Shown here one piece after another: positions 26,562 through 35,328 of a stretch of DNA of 64,000 bases; position 1 is the first letter of the stretch; each line of letters begins with the position of its first letter. Under the pieces are notes generated by a model that saw nothing but the letters and a program-made list of their open reading frames with translations, ran no database searches and was not told the origin of the DNA. A program made the position numbers and the translations under genes. Origin of the DNA: Streptomyces xanthii (GTDB lineage: Bacteria > Actinomycetota > Actinomycetes > Streptomycetales > Streptomycetaceae); contig NZ_CP061281.1 of assembly GCF_014621695.1 (NCBI RefSeq), forward strand, positions 1,426,001 through 1,490,000, given 5' to 3'.

Positions 26562-26653
26562 GCTTCCCCCTCGGTCCCGGGGCCGACGTCCGGTCGCGGG
26601 CCCACCTCTGCGCGCCTGCCCATCCCGGGGCGTCCCACACCGCACGCGCCGGG

Positions 26654-27184
26654 TCAGGGCAGCCGCTGCCCCGGCTCGGCGACCAGGCGGACGAACGGGA
26701 TGCCGCGTCCCGCGCGCCGGTAGGCCGCCGCGCTGCCGTCGACCTCGAAGCCCATGAAGGCGCACAGCCTGCGGGCGGTGCGCGGGTGGCGCGGCGCGTA
26801 CTCGGCCATGATCTCGGCGCCCTCGCGCTCGGTCAGGAAGCGGGCGGTGACCGCGTAGCGGCGGTTGCCGACCTGGACGACGGTCCGCGGTTCTGCGCGC
26901 AGGTTCCGGTACCAGTCGGCGCGGGGCCCGAACCCGGAGGCGAGGATCCAGCTGCGGCGGGCCGGGTCGTACGCGACGACCTCGAGCACCACCGTGCGGT
27001 CGAGGCCCGACACGCGCCCCTTGTGGTGCAGCAGGAGCAGGCGCCCGCCGAACAGGGGGCCGAGTCCGACGCGGAAGAGACCGACGGGCAGCCGGGCGAG
27101 GCGGCGGCGGAGGCCGCGCGGCAGCGCGGGCCGGCGCCGCTCCGGGTCCCACCCGGCTCCGTCCCGGTCCCCGCCCGCCGTCAT
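26654..27184 (-). CDS. Deazaflavin (F420)-dependent nitroreductase-family protein
   Basis: 176 residues of the DDN/FDOR family with split-barrel fold: LLLLHHKGRVSGLDRTVVLE, SWILASGFGPRADWYRNLRA and EPRTVVQVGNRRYAV, which form the usual F420-binding elements. Homologues transfer hydride from reduced F420 to quinones or nitro compounds. A basic N-terminus (RGLRRRLARLPVGLF) could contact membrane. It lies 10 bases downstream of the small membrane protein gene on the same strand. Substrate not predictable. Confidence 0.82.
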   Translation of the reverse strand: MTAGGDRDGAGWDPERRRPALPRGLRRRLARLPVGLFRVGLGPLFGGRLLLLHHKGRVSGLDRTVVLEVVAYDPARRSWILASGFGPRADWYRNLRAEPRTVVQVGNRRYAVTARFLTEREGAEIMAEYAPRHPRTARRLCAFMGFEVDGSAAAYRRAGRGIPFVRLVAEPGQRLP

Positions 27185-27194
27185 CGCGCGCCGG

Positions 27195-27773
27195 TCAGGG
27201 GTGGGTCGTCGAGACGACGAAGACCATCGGGTGGTCGGGGTTCGACCGGTTCACGACCACGCTGAGCGTGGGCGCGGGGTTCTTCTGGTCGTGCGTGAGG
27301 CCGTACCAGGGGCCGGGACCGGTGAAGTCCCAGCCGGCGACGTGCCGGTCGCGGGCGCCGATCGCCTCGTCGTCCCGCTTCAGCTTCGACGGGTCGGAGC
27401 CGACGTTGCGCAGGAACGTGTCGAGTCCCGTGTTGCTCGTGAGGAACTGCGCGTACAGGCGGCTGACCTTGTAGTTGTTCGTCTCGTAGTACGCGACGTT
27501 GCGCGAGTACGCCGGTACGGGTATCTCGTACAGGCGGCGCTGCACCCGGGACGGCCAGCCGACGGTGAGGCCCGTCGCGGAGTACTTCTCCTCCTTGTCC
27601 TTGCCGCTGTCCCGGCTCTGGTTCGCCGAGATCACCAGGTAGCCGGCGGGGATGCCGATGAGCAGCACGATGGTCAGGAGGGTGAGGGCGCGGCGGCGGA
27701 TCACATGGCCGCGGGCCTCCGCCTCGCGCGGCGGCTCCGCGTCGGGGTCCGGGGACGGGCGGGACGTGGTCAT
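27195..27773 (-). CDS. Membrane-anchored protein of unknown function
   Basis: 192 residues from ATG 27773, which has AGGAAC upstream; a GTG six codons earlier is an alternative. A cytoplasmic part rich in Pro/Asp/Glu (about 28 residues) is followed by one membrane segment (RALTLLTIVLLIGIPAGYLV) and an extracytoplasmic domain with YEIPVPAYSRNVAYYETNNY, WDFTGPGPWYGLTHDQ and a Pro/His-rich end. No cysteine and no known motif. Lies 46 bases downstream of the ROK kinase gene and 10 bases upstream of the deazaflavin reductase, probably in one operon with both. Confidence 0.68.
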   Translation of the reverse strand: MTTSRPSPDPDAEPPREAEARGHVIRRRALTLLTIVLLIGIPAGYLVISANQSRDSGKDKEEKYSATGLTVGWPSRVQRRLYEIPVPAYSRNVAYYETNNYKVSRLYAQFLTSNTGLDTFLRNVGSDPSKLKRDDEAIGARDRHVAGWDFTGPGPWYGLTHDQKNPAPTLSVVVNRSNPDHPMVFVVSTTHP

Positions 27774-27819
27774 CGCTGGGGTTCCTGTCACTTCACTACG
27801 GTCTCGGTCGGCCGGCCGG

Positions 27820-28947
27820 TCAGCCCTGGTCGGCGCCGGTGCGGGCCTGGGAGTAACGCTCGTATCGCTCGTAGCGTTCCACGCGGCGGCGCTTGGCGCG
27901 GCGGAAGCGGCGGGCGACGAGCCGGGCCAGGTCGGCGGCGCCGACCATGCCGGCCTCGGGGCCGAGCTGGGCGCGGGCGATGCGGGCCTCGGGGCGGTAG
28001 CCGCGGCCGGTCAGCTGGCGCTTGAACGCGTCGCGGGCCGGACCGATCAGCAGGTCGTCGGCCGCGGAGACGCCGCCGCCGATGACGAAGCAGGACGGAT
28101 CGAGGGCCGCGGCGAGGTTGGCGATGCCGACGCCGAGCCACTGGCCGATGTCCTGGAGCAGCTCGACGCACATGGCGTCGCCCTCACGGGCCAGCTCGGT
28201 GATGAGCGGGCCCGTGATGTCCGGGACGTTGCCCTTGACCCGCTCGATGATGTTGTACGCGACCGGGGAGTCGGCGGCGGCCAGCTCGCGGGCCTCCCTG
28301 ACCAGCGCGTTGCCCGAGCTGTACTGCTCCCAGCAGCCACGGTTGCCGCACGGGCAGCGGTGCCCGCCGGGGACGACCTGCATGTGGCCGAACTCACCGG
28401 CGACGCCGAACTTGCCGCGCTTGACCTGGCCGTCCTCCAGGATCGCGCCGCCGATGCCCGTACCGAGCGTGATCATCACGAGGTGGTCCTCGCCGCGCCC
28501 GGCGCCGAAGCGCCACTCCGCCCAGGCGGCGGTGTTCGCGTCGTTGTCGACGAGCACGGGGACCGAGAGGCGGCCGGAGAGACGGTCACGCAGGGGTTCG
28601 TTGCGCCAGGACAGGTGCGGGGCGAACAGGACGCGGTTGCGGTCCGCGTCGACCCAGCCCGCGGCGCCGATGCCCACCGCGTGCACGTCGTGGCGGTCGG
28701 ACAGGTCCAGGACGAGCTCGACGATGGTGTCCTCGACGACCTTCGGGCTCTTCGACTTGTCCGGGGTCTCGGTGCGCAGCGTCTCCAGGATGGTGCCGTC
28801 GGCGTCGACGACGCCGGCCATCACCTTGGTGCCGCCGATGTCGATGCCGACCGTGGGGACGCGGGGGGCGGTCAGGTGCGAGCGTCGTTCCCTCGTGCCG
28901 ACCGTTCGCAGGACGGTCGCGCGGGCGCTGCCACGGTAGGTACTCAT
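27820..28947 (-). CDS. ROK-family glucokinase
   Basis: 375 residues from ATG 28947. The sugar kinase core starts near residue 33 with VGIDIGGTKVMAGVVD (phosphate-1), followed by AVGIGAAGWVD, VDNDANTAAWAEW, LGTGIGGAILEDG and the zinc-binding ROK signature HRCPCGNRGCWEQY with catalytic His upstream (EFGHMQVV). The N-terminal 32 residues and the basic tail (RRFRRAKRRRVERYERYERY) exceed the about 317 residues of S. coelicolor GlkA, so this is probably a paralogue of it. It would phosphorylate glucose or a related sugar with ATP. Not preceded by a winged helix, so an enzyme and not a ROK repressor. Confidence 0.86.
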   Translation of the reverse strand: MSTYRGSARATVLRTVGTRERRSHLTAPRVPTVGIDIGGTKVMAGVVDADGTILETLRTETPDKSKSPKVVEDTIVELVLDLSDRHDVHAVGIGAAGWVDADRNRVLFAPHLSWRNEPLRDRLSGRLSVPVLVDNDANTAAWAEWRFGAGRGEDHLVMITLGTGIGGAILEDGQVKRGKFGVAGEFGHMQVVPGGHRCPCGNRGCWEQYSSGNALVREARELAAADSPVAYNIIERVKGNVPDITGPLITELAREGDAMCVELLQDIGQWLGVGIANLAAALDPSCFVIGGGVSAADDLLIGPARDAFKRQLTGRGYRPEARIARAQLGPEAGMVGAADLARLVARRFRRAKRRRVERYERYERYSQARTGADQG

Positions 28948-29034
28948 TGCCGCGATTCTGCCACGCGGGGCGCCCTCTTTCGCGGGACGCCCACGGCCCG
29001 GGGGGCGTCGCCGCCGTGTCGCGGCCGCGGGCCG

Positions 29035-29187
29035 GTGGGGCTTCTCGCGCAGTTCCCCGCGCCCCTGAAATGCATGCCCTTCGGGCGCATTTCCCCGATC
29101 AAGGCGCACGGCGCCTTTCATCGGGGGAAGGCGCGGCGAAGCCGCAGCCTTCCAGGGGCGCGGGGAACTGCGCGACCAGCCCCCACC
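29035..29187. repeat. Dispersed inverted-repeat element, copy 2 (full)
   Basis: Both arms are intact: left 29035-29068 and right 29152-29187, the latter containing GGGGCGCGGGGAACTGCGCG. Internal hairpins include CCCTTCGGGCGCATTTCCCC and AAGGCGCGGCGAAGCCGC-type stems. Unlike the other copies it lies between two genes on the same (-) strand: downstream of the sugar ABC ATPase (29225) and upstream of the ROK kinase. Confidence 0.88.
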
Positions 29188-29224
29188 GGAGCCGCGGCCG
29201 AGATCCCGCCTCCGCCCAGGGCGG

Positions 29225-30061
29225 CTACGCGGCGTCCGGTCCCCCGAGGTGCCGTGGAGCCGGAGCCCGCTCCAGTTCGTGACGGAGATCATCCAGTTCG
29301 CTGCCCCCGGCCATCTGCCGGGTCAGCTCGTCCAGCGAGATCTCGTCCCGCGCATGACTGCCGAACATCGCCCCGCGCTTGAGCAGGATGAAGTGATCGC
29401 CGACCAGATACGCGTGGTGCGGGTTGTGCGTGATGAGCACCACGCCGAGCCCCGCGTCCCGCGCCGCCGCCACGTACTTGAGGACGACCCCGGACTGCTT
29501 CACGCCGAGCGCCGCGGTCGGCTCGTCGAGCACGAGCACCTTCGCGCCGAAGTAGACGGCCCGGGCGATGGCGACGCACTGCCGCTCGCCGCCGGACAGC
29601 GTGCCGATCGGCTGGTCCACGTCGCGCAGGTCGATCCCCATGCGGAGCAGCTCCGCGTGGGTGGTGCGGCGCATGAAGTCGACGTCGAGCCGCTTGAACG
29701 GCCCGCTCCCCTTCGTCGGCTCGGAGCCGAGGAAGAAGTTCCGCCACACCGGCATCAGGGGTACGACGGCCAGGTCCTGGTAGACCGTGGCGATGCCCCG
29801 GTTGAGCGCGTCGCGCGGATTGGCGAGCTTCGTCTCCTCGCCCTCGACGGCGAACGAGCCGGCGTCGTGCTGGTGCAGCCCCGCGATGATCTTGATGAGG
29901 GTGGACTTGCCCGCGCCGTTGTCACCGAGGACACAGGTGATGTCCCCCGCGTTCACGGTGAGCGAGACGTCCTCCAGCGCCCGGATGTTGCCGTAGTACT
30001 TGCTGACCCCGGCCAGCTCGACCAGCGGCACGTTCGGCTGCTCGCTGTTCTTCTCGCTCAC
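29225..30061 (-). CDS. Sugar ABC transporter ATP-binding protein (single domain)
   Basis: 278 residues from GTG 30061, which overlaps the permease stop (GTGA). It has Walker [10 protein letters not shown], signature LSGGERQ, Walker [12 protein letters not shown] and the H-loop in [11 protein letters not shown]. Family CUT2 ATPases usually have two fused ABC domains of about 500 residues; this one has only one, so it must act as a homodimer, as in some inositol/rhizopine-type importers. Last gene of the operon. The C-terminus ([14 protein letters not shown]) is short. Confidence 0.88.
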   Translation of the reverse strand: MSEKNSEQPNVPLVELAGVSKYYGNIRALEDVSLTVNAGDITCVLGDNGAGKSTLIKIIAGLHQHDAGSFAVEGEETKLANPRDALNRGIATVYQDLAVVPLMPVWRNFFLGSEPTKGSGPFKRLDVDFMRRTTHAELLRMGIDLRDVDQPIGTLSGGERQCVAIARAVYFGAKVLVLDEPTAALGVKQSGVVLKYVAAARDAGLGVVLITHNPHHAYLVGDHFILLKRGAMFGSHARDEISLDELTRQMAGGSELDDLRHELERAPAPRHLGGPDAA

Positions 30062-31125
30062 TTGATCGCCTCCGCGCGCTTGCGGACCCACGCGTTGAGC
30101 AGGGTCGCGAGGAGCAGCATCGCTCCGAGGAAGAACTTGAACCAGTCCGAGTTCCACTCGGCGAACACGATGCCCTTGCTGGTCATGCCGAAGATCAGCG
30201 CGCCGATGGCGGCGCCGACCGCCGAGCCGTATCCGCCGGTGATGAGGCAGCCGCCGATGACGGCCGCGACGATGTAGATCAGCTCGTTTCCGACGCCCTC
30301 GCCGGACTGGACGACGTCGAACGAGAACAGCAGGTGCTGGCCGGAGATCCAGGCGCCGAACGCGACGCCCATGTAGAGGCCGATCTTGGTCTTGTTGACC
30401 GGGACGCCGACCGCGCGGGCCGCGTCCACGTCACCGCCGACCGCGAAGATCCAGTTGCCGACCCGGGTGCGCAGGAGCAGCCAGGTGGCCACGAGGACGA
30501 GGGCCAGCCACCACAGGATGGTGATCTTGAAGTCGACGCCGCCGATGGTGAACGTGGAGGCGAAGACGTCCTTGGCGGATTCGAAGCCCTCCATGTCGGA
30601 GATCGACTTGGTGGAGACGGTGCCGCTGATGAGCTTGGTGAAGCCCAGGTTCATGCCGGTCAGCATCAGGAAGGTGCCGAGCGTGATGATGAAGCTGGGC
30701 AGTTTCGTCCGGGTCAGCATGAAGCCGTTGAACGCGCCGATGGCGAGCGTGACCAGGAGCGAGACGCCGACGCCGACCCAGGTGTTGGCCGTCATCTGAT
30801 AGCTGAACATCGACGAGACCAGCGCGGACGAGGTCACGAGGACACCGGCCGACAGGTCGAACTCGCCGCCGATCATGAGCAGCGCCACCGGTACGGCCAT
30901 GATGCCGAGGGTCGAGGACGCGTAGAGGACGGTCGCGAGGCTGGAGGCTCGCAGGAAGCTGTCGGCGAAGACCGAGAAGAAGACGAAGACCGCGATGGCG
31001 CCGACGACGGAGCCGAGCTCGGGCCGCCCCATCAGTTTCTTCAGCGGCGAGGTCTTGATCAGGCGTTCGTCGAGTCGCTCCGCGGGCTCGCGCCCGGGCT
31101 GCTTCTCGGGAACCGTGGTGGTCAT
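30058..31125 (-). CDS. Sugar ABC transporter permease (RbsC/XylH type)
   Basis: 355 residues from ATG 31125. About ten hydrophobic segments, starting with [17 protein letters not shown], and the conserved CUT2 permease elements [48 protein letters not shown] and [20 protein letters not shown]. The first ~35 residues are cytoplasmic. It forms the homodimeric channel served by the ATPase and the binding proteins. Four-base overlaps with both neighbours (31122-31125 and 30058-30061) indicate coupled translation. Confidence 0.9.
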   Translation of the reverse strand: MTTTVPEKQPGREPAERLDERLIKTSPLKKLMGRPELGSVVGAIAVFVFFSVFADSFLRASSLATVLYASSTLGIMAVPVALLMIGGEFDLSAGVLVTSSALVSSMFSYQMTANTWVGVGVSLLVTLAIGAFNGFMLTRTKLPSFIITLGTFLMLTGMNLGFTKLISGTVSTKSISDMEGFESAKDVFASTFTIGGVDFKITILWWLALVLVATWLLLRTRVGNWIFAVGGDVDAARAVGVPVNKTKIGLYMGVAFGAWISGQHLLFSFDVVQSGEGVGNELIYIVAAVIGGCLITGGYGSAVGAAIGALIFGMTSKGIVFAEWNSDWFKFFLGAMLLLATLLNAWVRKRAEAIK

Positions 31126-32126
31126 CGTGTCCCCCGCTTCGCGAATTCCTCCAGCTCGGCGGCCTGATCCTTGGTCACGATCTGCGGGCCGGTGAGGACC
31201 GGCCGGCCGCCGCCGAGCACATTGGCGTTGTACCGGTAGAGCCAGAGCAGGTCGACGGCCTCGTACCCCTGGAGATAGGGCTGCTGGTCGACGGCGAAGC
31301 CGAGGTCGCCGCTCCTCAGGCCCTGGGCGACCTTCTCGTTGAGGTCGAAGGTGTCGATCTCGGCCTTGCTGCCCGCGTCCTGCTTGGCCTTGACGGCGGT
31401 GGCGGCGAACGGGGCGCCGAGCGTGACGACCGAGTCGATCGACTTGTCGGACTGCAGCTTGGCCTCGATGGCGGACTGCACGTCGGGCATGTTCGTGCCC
31501 TCGACGTAGAGGTTCGCCATCTTGCCGTCGAAGGTGGACTTGGCGCCCGCGCAGCGCTGCTCGTGGCCGACGTTGCCCTGCTCGTGCAGGACGCACAGGG
31601 CCTTCTTGCGACCGCGCTCGTTCAGCTCCTCGCCGACGGCCTCGCCCGCGATCGTCTCGTCCTGCCCGATATGGGTGAGGGCGCCGAACTTCTTGGACTC
31701 GGCCGAGCCGGAGTTCACCGTGATGACGGGGATGCCGGCCTTGCGGGCACGGGCGACGGCCGCCTTCATCGCGTCGGGCTTTGCGAGTGTGACGATGATG
31801 CCGTCGACTTTCTTGTCGACGGCGGCGTCCACGAGCTGCGCCTGCTGCTGGGCCTCGTCGTTGTGCGAGTAGACGAAGTTGATGTTGTCCTTGCGCGCGG
31901 CCTCCTCGGCCCCGCTCTGGACGATGTCCCAGAAGGTGTCGCCATCGCCCGAATGGGTGATCATGGCGAAGGTCCAGCGCGGGGTGCTCACCGCCGCCTT
32001 GCCCCGCGCGGCACTGGCCTTGCGGGCGTCCTCCGCCCGCTTGCCGCCGGTGCTGCTGCATCCCGCCAGCGAGAGGCCGAGCGCCCCCGCTACGGCGATG
32101 CTCACCCAGGTCCGAAACCGTGCCAC
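31122..32126 (-). CDS. Sugar-binding lipoprotein of ABC transporter (second copy)
   Basis: 334 residues from GTG 32126. Signal peptide VARFRTWVSIAVAGALGLSL with lipobox LAGC. The periplasmic-binding fold of the RbsB family follows: FAMITHSGDGDTFWDIVQSG, VDGIIVTLAKPDAMKAAV, GIPVITVNSG, HIGQDETIAGEA, LCVLHEQGNVGHEQRC and AVDQQPYLQGYEAVDLLWL. It is closely similar along its length to the protein encoded just upstream (32267-33265), with matching start and end motifs. Directly coupled to the permease by ATGA, so probably the binding protein stoichiometrically tied to the channel. Confidence 0.88.
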   Translation of the reverse strand: MARFRTWVSIAVAGALGLSLAGCSSTGGKRAEDARKASAARGKAAVSTPRWTFAMITHSGDGDTFWDIVQSGAEEAARKDNINFVYSHNDEAQQQAQLVDAAVDKKVDGIIVTLAKPDAMKAAVARARKAGIPVITVNSGSAESKKFGALTHIGQDETIAGEAVGEELNERGRKKALCVLHEQGNVGHEQRCAGAKSTFDGKMANLYVEGTNMPDVQSAIEAKLQSDKSIDSVVTLGAPFAATAVKAKQDAGSKAEIDTFDLNEKVAQGLRSGDLGFAVDQQPYLQGYEAVDLLWLYRYNANVLGGGRPVLTGPQIVTKDQAAELEEFAKRGTR

Positions 32127-32189
32127 GAGGCCGTGCCCTTCTTGGTCTGCTGCGTCGTTCACCGGGACCGGCGCGCGGCCCGTCCCAGC

Positions 32190-32228
32190 GGACCGTTCAC
32201 CGGTCCCCGGGGACCGCTTCGCGGTCCC
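32190..32228. terminator. Two adjacent hairpins between the paralogous binding-protein genes
   Basis: GGACCG (32190-32195) pairs with CGGTCC (32201-32206), and GGGACCGC (32210-32217) pairs with GCGGTCCC (32221-32228) over a TTC loop. The sequence GTTCACCGG recurs three times in the 140-base gap (32157, 32196, 32273 regions). A partial terminator or RNA stabiliser here would let the first binding-protein gene be expressed more than the rest of the operon. Confidence 0.5.
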
Positions 32229-32266
32229 AAACGCACAAGTATGGGTCACGGGGATCATGCATCCGT

Positions 32267-33265
32267 TCACCGGGTACCGCGCGCGGTGTACTTCTCCAGG
32301 CGCGGTACGTCCTTCCCGGTGACGAGCGCGGGGCCGGTGAGGACGGGCTTGCCGCCGCCCAGCACGTTGGCGTTGGTCCTGTAGAGCCACAGTTCGTCGA
32401 CGGCGAGATAGCCCTGGAGGTAGGGCTGCTGGTCGACGGCGAAGCCGACCTCCTTCGCCTTGAGGCGGCGCACCACCTCGGCGTTCAGGTCGAAGGTCGC
32501 GATCTCCGCCTTGCTGTCCGCGTCGTCCTTGGCCTTGACGGCGAGCGCGGCGATCGGGGCGCCGAGCGCGACGACGGCGTCGATCGACGGGTCGGCCTGG
32601 AGTTTGGCCTCGATGGAGGACTGGGAGCTGGGTGCGTTCGTGCCGTCCACGTTCAGGTTCTCGACCTTGCCGTCGAAGGTCTTCTTGACGCCGGCGCAGC
32701 GCTGCTCCAGCGAGACGTTGCCCTGCTCGTGGATGACGCAGAGGACCTTCTTGCGGCCCTCCTTGCCGAGCTGGGTGCCGACGGCCTCGCCGGCGACGCT
32801 CTCGTCCTGGCCGATGTGGCTGAGCGCGCCGAACTTCGCGGAGAACTCGGAGCCCGAGTTGATCGACACGACCGGGATGCCCGCCTGCTCCGCCTTCTTG
32901 AGGACGGCCTCCATGGCCTCGGGCTTGGCGAGCGTGACGACGATCCCGTCGACCTTCTTGTCGATCGCGGCCTGGACCAGCTCGGCCTGCCCCTTGGCCT
33001 CCTTGTCGTTGGAGTAGAGGAAGTCGACGTTGTCCTTCGCGGCGGCCTGCTTCGCGCCCTTCTGCACGATGTCCCAGAAGGTGTCGCCCTCGCCGGAGTG
33101 CGTGATCATCGCGATCTTGAGGCGCGGGGTGTCGACGGCCCTGCCGCCCTGTGCGCCCTCGCTCTTGTCCTCGGAGTCCTTGCCGCCCGAGCCGCTGCAT
33201 CCGGCGGCGAGCGCGATCACCGCGACGAGGGCCGCGGCCGTACGGGCCGTACGCGTCGTGAGCAT
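32267..33265 (-). CDS. Sugar-binding lipoprotein of ABC transporter (first copy)
   Basis: 332 residues. Signal peptide MLTTRTARTAAALVAVIALA with lipobox LAAGC, then an acidic Gly/Ser/Asp/Lys linker and the RbsB-type fold: IAMITHSGEGDTFWDIVQKG, VDGIVVTLAKPEAMEAV, GIPVVSINSGSEFS, HIGQDESVAGEAVG, CVIHEQGNVSLEQRC and AVDQQPYLQGYLAVDELWLY. The two Cys near the middle, also present in the second copy, may form a disulphide. First gene of the transporter operon, 120 bases downstream of the GntR gene on the same strand and preceded by an operator-like site. Confidence 0.88.
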   Translation of the reverse strand: MLTTRTARTAAALVAVIALAAGCSGSGGKDSEDKSEGAQGGRAVDTPRLKIAMITHSGEGDTFWDIVQKGAKQAAAKDNVDFLYSNDKEAKGQAELVQAAIDKKVDGIVVTLAKPEAMEAVLKKAEQAGIPVVSINSGSEFSAKFGALSHIGQDESVAGEAVGTQLGKEGRKKVLCVIHEQGNVSLEQRCAGVKKTFDGKVENLNVDGTNAPSSQSSIEAKLQADPSIDAVVALGAPIAALAVKAKDDADSKAEIATFDLNAEVVRRLKAKEVGFAVDQQPYLQGYLAVDELWLYRTNANVLGGGKPVLTGPALVTGKDVPRLEKYTARGTR

Positions 33266-33343
33266 GGTCGAGCCACCTCTCCTCCGCCGCCCCGTGCGGC
33301 TGGAGGATTTTGTAGCGGGGGCCGCGCGGCGCGGTCAATGGAA

Positions 33344-33355
33344 TTGTCAGAACAT
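33344..33355. promoter_or_regulatory. Operator-like site upstream of the sugar ABC operon
   Basis: TTGTCAGAACAT lies 79 bases upstream of the first binding-protein gene. It differs by two bases from TTGTCAGGACAA, which is found in the GntR/dehydrogenase divergent region at 34242-34253. Its position fits the promoter of the operon; it suggests control by the adjacent GntR regulator. Confidence 0.45.
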
Positions 33356-33385
33356 TCGGACCCCGCGGGCTCGGGCCCGGGGGCC

Positions 33386-34150
33386 TCAGGGCCGGACGAG
33401 GAGCTGGAACTCGAAGGAGTAGCGGGAGGCGCGGTACACGTGGGCGCCGAACTCGACGGCGCGGCCGGTGGCGTCGAAGGTGGTGCGCCGCATGGTGAGC
33501 AGCGGCGCGCCCTCCGCCTCGCCGAGGTGTCCGGCCTCGGCGGGGGTGGCGGCGCGCGCCCCGACGGACTGGCGGGCGCTGTGCAGGGTGAGGCCGGCGG
33601 AGCGCATCAGCCGGTACAGGCCGGTGGCCTCCAGGCGGGAGTCCTCCAGGGAGAGGAGTCCGGTGGGCAGGTGGTTGCACAGGTACGCGACGGGCTCGCC
33701 GTGGGCCAGGCGCAGCCGCTCCACGCGGTGCACCGGCTCGCCCTCGGCCAGTCCGAGTTCGGCGGCGACCTCGGCGGTGGCGGGTACGAGGATGTTGGTG
33801 TGGACGCGGGTCTCGGGGCGCTGGCCGGCGGCGGCGAGGTCGTCGTAGAGGCTGCTGAGTTCGAGGGGGCGGCGGACCTGGCTGTGCACGACCTGGGTGC
33901 CGACGCCGCGGCGGCGCACGAGAAGGCCCTTGTCGACGAGGGCCTGAATGGCCTGGCGGACGGTGGGCCGGGACAGGCCGAGCCGGCCCGCGAGGTCGAT
34001 CTCGTTGCCGAGCAGGCTGCCCGGGCTGAGCGCGCCGCGCTCGATCGCCGCCTCCAGCTGCTGGGACAGCTGGAAGTAGAGCGGCACCGGGCTGCTGCGG
34101 TCGACGCCGAGCTCCAGGGTGCCGGTCGGATCGGCTACGGGTTTGGCCAC
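33386..34150 (-). CDS. GntR-family (HutC-type) transcriptional regulator
   Basis: 254 residues from GTG 34150; an upstream extension to 34204 would run into the operator and was rejected. Winged helix-turn-helix at residues about 15-80: PLYFQLSQQLEAAIERG, NEIDLAGRLGLSRPTVRQAIQALVDKG. The C-terminal UbiC-type ligand domain (LSSLYDDLAAAGQRPET, GEPVHRVERLRLAHGEPVAY, SARQSVGARAATPAEA) binds a small effector, probably the sugar or its phosphate. Divergent from the dehydrogenase and upstream of the ABC operon, so it likely controls both and itself. Confidence 0.87.
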   Translation of the reverse strand: MAKPVADPTGTLELGVDRSSPVPLYFQLSQQLEAAIERGALSPGSLLGNEIDLAGRLGLSRPTVRQAIQALVDKGLLVRRRGVGTQVVHSQVRRPLELSSLYDDLAAAGQRPETRVHTNILVPATAEVAAELGLAEGEPVHRVERLRLAHGEPVAYLCNHLPTGLLSLEDSRLEATGLYRLMRSAGLTLHSARQSVGARAATPAEAGHLGEAEGAPLLTMRRTTFDATGRAVEFGAHVYRASRYSFEFQLLVRP

Positions 34151-34192
34151 GCGGGCGAGGTTAGCGGCGGGAACGGTTGACGGGAAGTCCGG

Positions 34193-34254
34193 TTGTCCGG
34201 ACAAAACGGCCGGGAGGCGGCGGGGCCGGGCGGACGGGTGTTTGTCAGGACAAA
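34193..34254. promoter_or_regulatory. Two related palindromes, probable GntR operators
   Basis: TTGTCCGGACAA (34193-34204) is a perfect 12-bp palindrome, and TTTGTCAGGACAAA (34241-34254) has perfect 6-bp arms around AG. Their common pattern is TTGTC-N-GGACAA-like with near-identical arms. They occupy the 143-base divergent region between the GntR gene and the dehydrogenase, one near each start. Confidence 0.7.
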
Positions 34255-34293
34255 GGATTGACAGGTTCCCGGCGGGGCGGCACGTTGAGTCCC

Positions 34294-35292
34294 ATGCGCA
34301 TCGGACTGATCGGAACGGGCCGCATCGGCACCTTTCACGCGGGGGTTCTGGAGCGTGAGGTGGGTTCGCTCGTCGTCACCGACGCCGAGCCCGGGCGGGC
34401 TCAGGCGCTCGCCGAGCGGATCGGCGCGACGGCCGCGCCGAGCGTCGACGAGATCTTCAAGTGGGGCGTGGACGCGCTGGTGATCACCGCCGCGACGGCC
34501 GCGCACGCGGAGCTGATCGGGCGGGCGGCGCGGGCCGGTCTCCCCGTCTTCTGCGAGAAGCCCATCGCCCTCGACCTGCCGGGGACGCTGGCCGCGCTGC
34601 GGGAGGTCGAGGCGGCGGGCACCGTGCTGCAGCTCGGGTTCCAGCGGCGCTTCGACGCCGGGTACACGGCGGCGCGGGCCGCCGTGCGCGAGGGAAAGCT
34701 CGGCCGGGTGCACACCGTGCGCGCGATGACCTCGGACCCGGCGCCGCCGCCGGCCGCGTACCTGCCGCTGTCGGGCGGGCTGTACCGGGACTGCCTGGTG
34801 CACGACTTCGACGCGCTGCGCTGGGTGACCGGGCGGGAGATCGTCGAGGTGTACGCGACGGGGTCCGACGCGGGGCCGCCCATGTTCCGCGAGGCCGGGG
34901 ACGTGGACACGGCGGCGGTCGTCCTGACCCTGGACGACGGGACGCTGGCGACGGCCACGGCGACGCGGTGCAACGGCGCGGGGTACGACGTGCGCATGGA
35001 GCTGTCGGGCGAGCGGGACACGGTCGTCGTCGGCCTCGACGACCGCACGCCGATCGCCTCCACGGAGCCGGAGGGGCCGCGGGCCGCGCCCAAGCCGTGG
35101 CCCGGGTTCCTGGAGCGGTTCGCCCCGGCGTACGAGGCCGAGCTCAAGGCGTTCGTGTCCGTGGCCCAGGGCGAGCGGGACAATCCCTGCGACGGGTGGG
35201 AGGCGCTGGCCGCTCTGCGGGTCGCCGAGGCCTGCGAGCTGTCCCGCGCGGAGCGCAGGGTTGTCCGCCTGTCCGAGATCCCCGGCACCTGA
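34294..35292 (+). CDS. Gfo/Idh/MocA-family oxidoreductase (inositol 2-dehydrogenase-like)
   Basis: 332 residues. NAD-binding motif MRIGLIGTGRIGTFHAG, the EKP motif in FCEKPIALDLPGTL, and the active-site region RDCLVHDFDALRWVTG with catalytic Asp/His, as in IolG. The C-terminal domain (VRMELSGERDTVVVGLDD, then FAPAYEAELKAFVSV) completes the family pattern. With the transporter it would oxidise an imported inositol or related polyol to the keto form using NAD. The exact substrate is inferred from family resemblance only. Preceded by two operator-like palindromes. Confidence 0.86.
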   Translation: MRIGLIGTGRIGTFHAGVLEREVGSLVVTDAEPGRAQALAERIGATAAPSVDEIFKWGVDALVITAATAAHAELIGRAARAGLPVFCEKPIALDLPGTLAALREVEAAGTVLQLGFQRRFDAGYTAARAAVREGKLGRVHTVRAMTSDPAPPPAAYLPLSGGLYRDCLVHDFDALRWVTGREIVEVYATGSDAGPPMFREAGDVDTAAVVLTLDDGTLATATATRCNGAGYDVRMELSGERDTVVVGLDDRTPIASTEPEGPRAAPKPWPGFLERFAPAYEAELKAFVSVAQGERDNPCDGWEALAALRVAEACELSRAERRVVRLSEIPGT

Positions 35293-35328
35293 TCGCCGCT
35301 CCCGCCCGGGTGGGGTGCCGGGTCGTCG

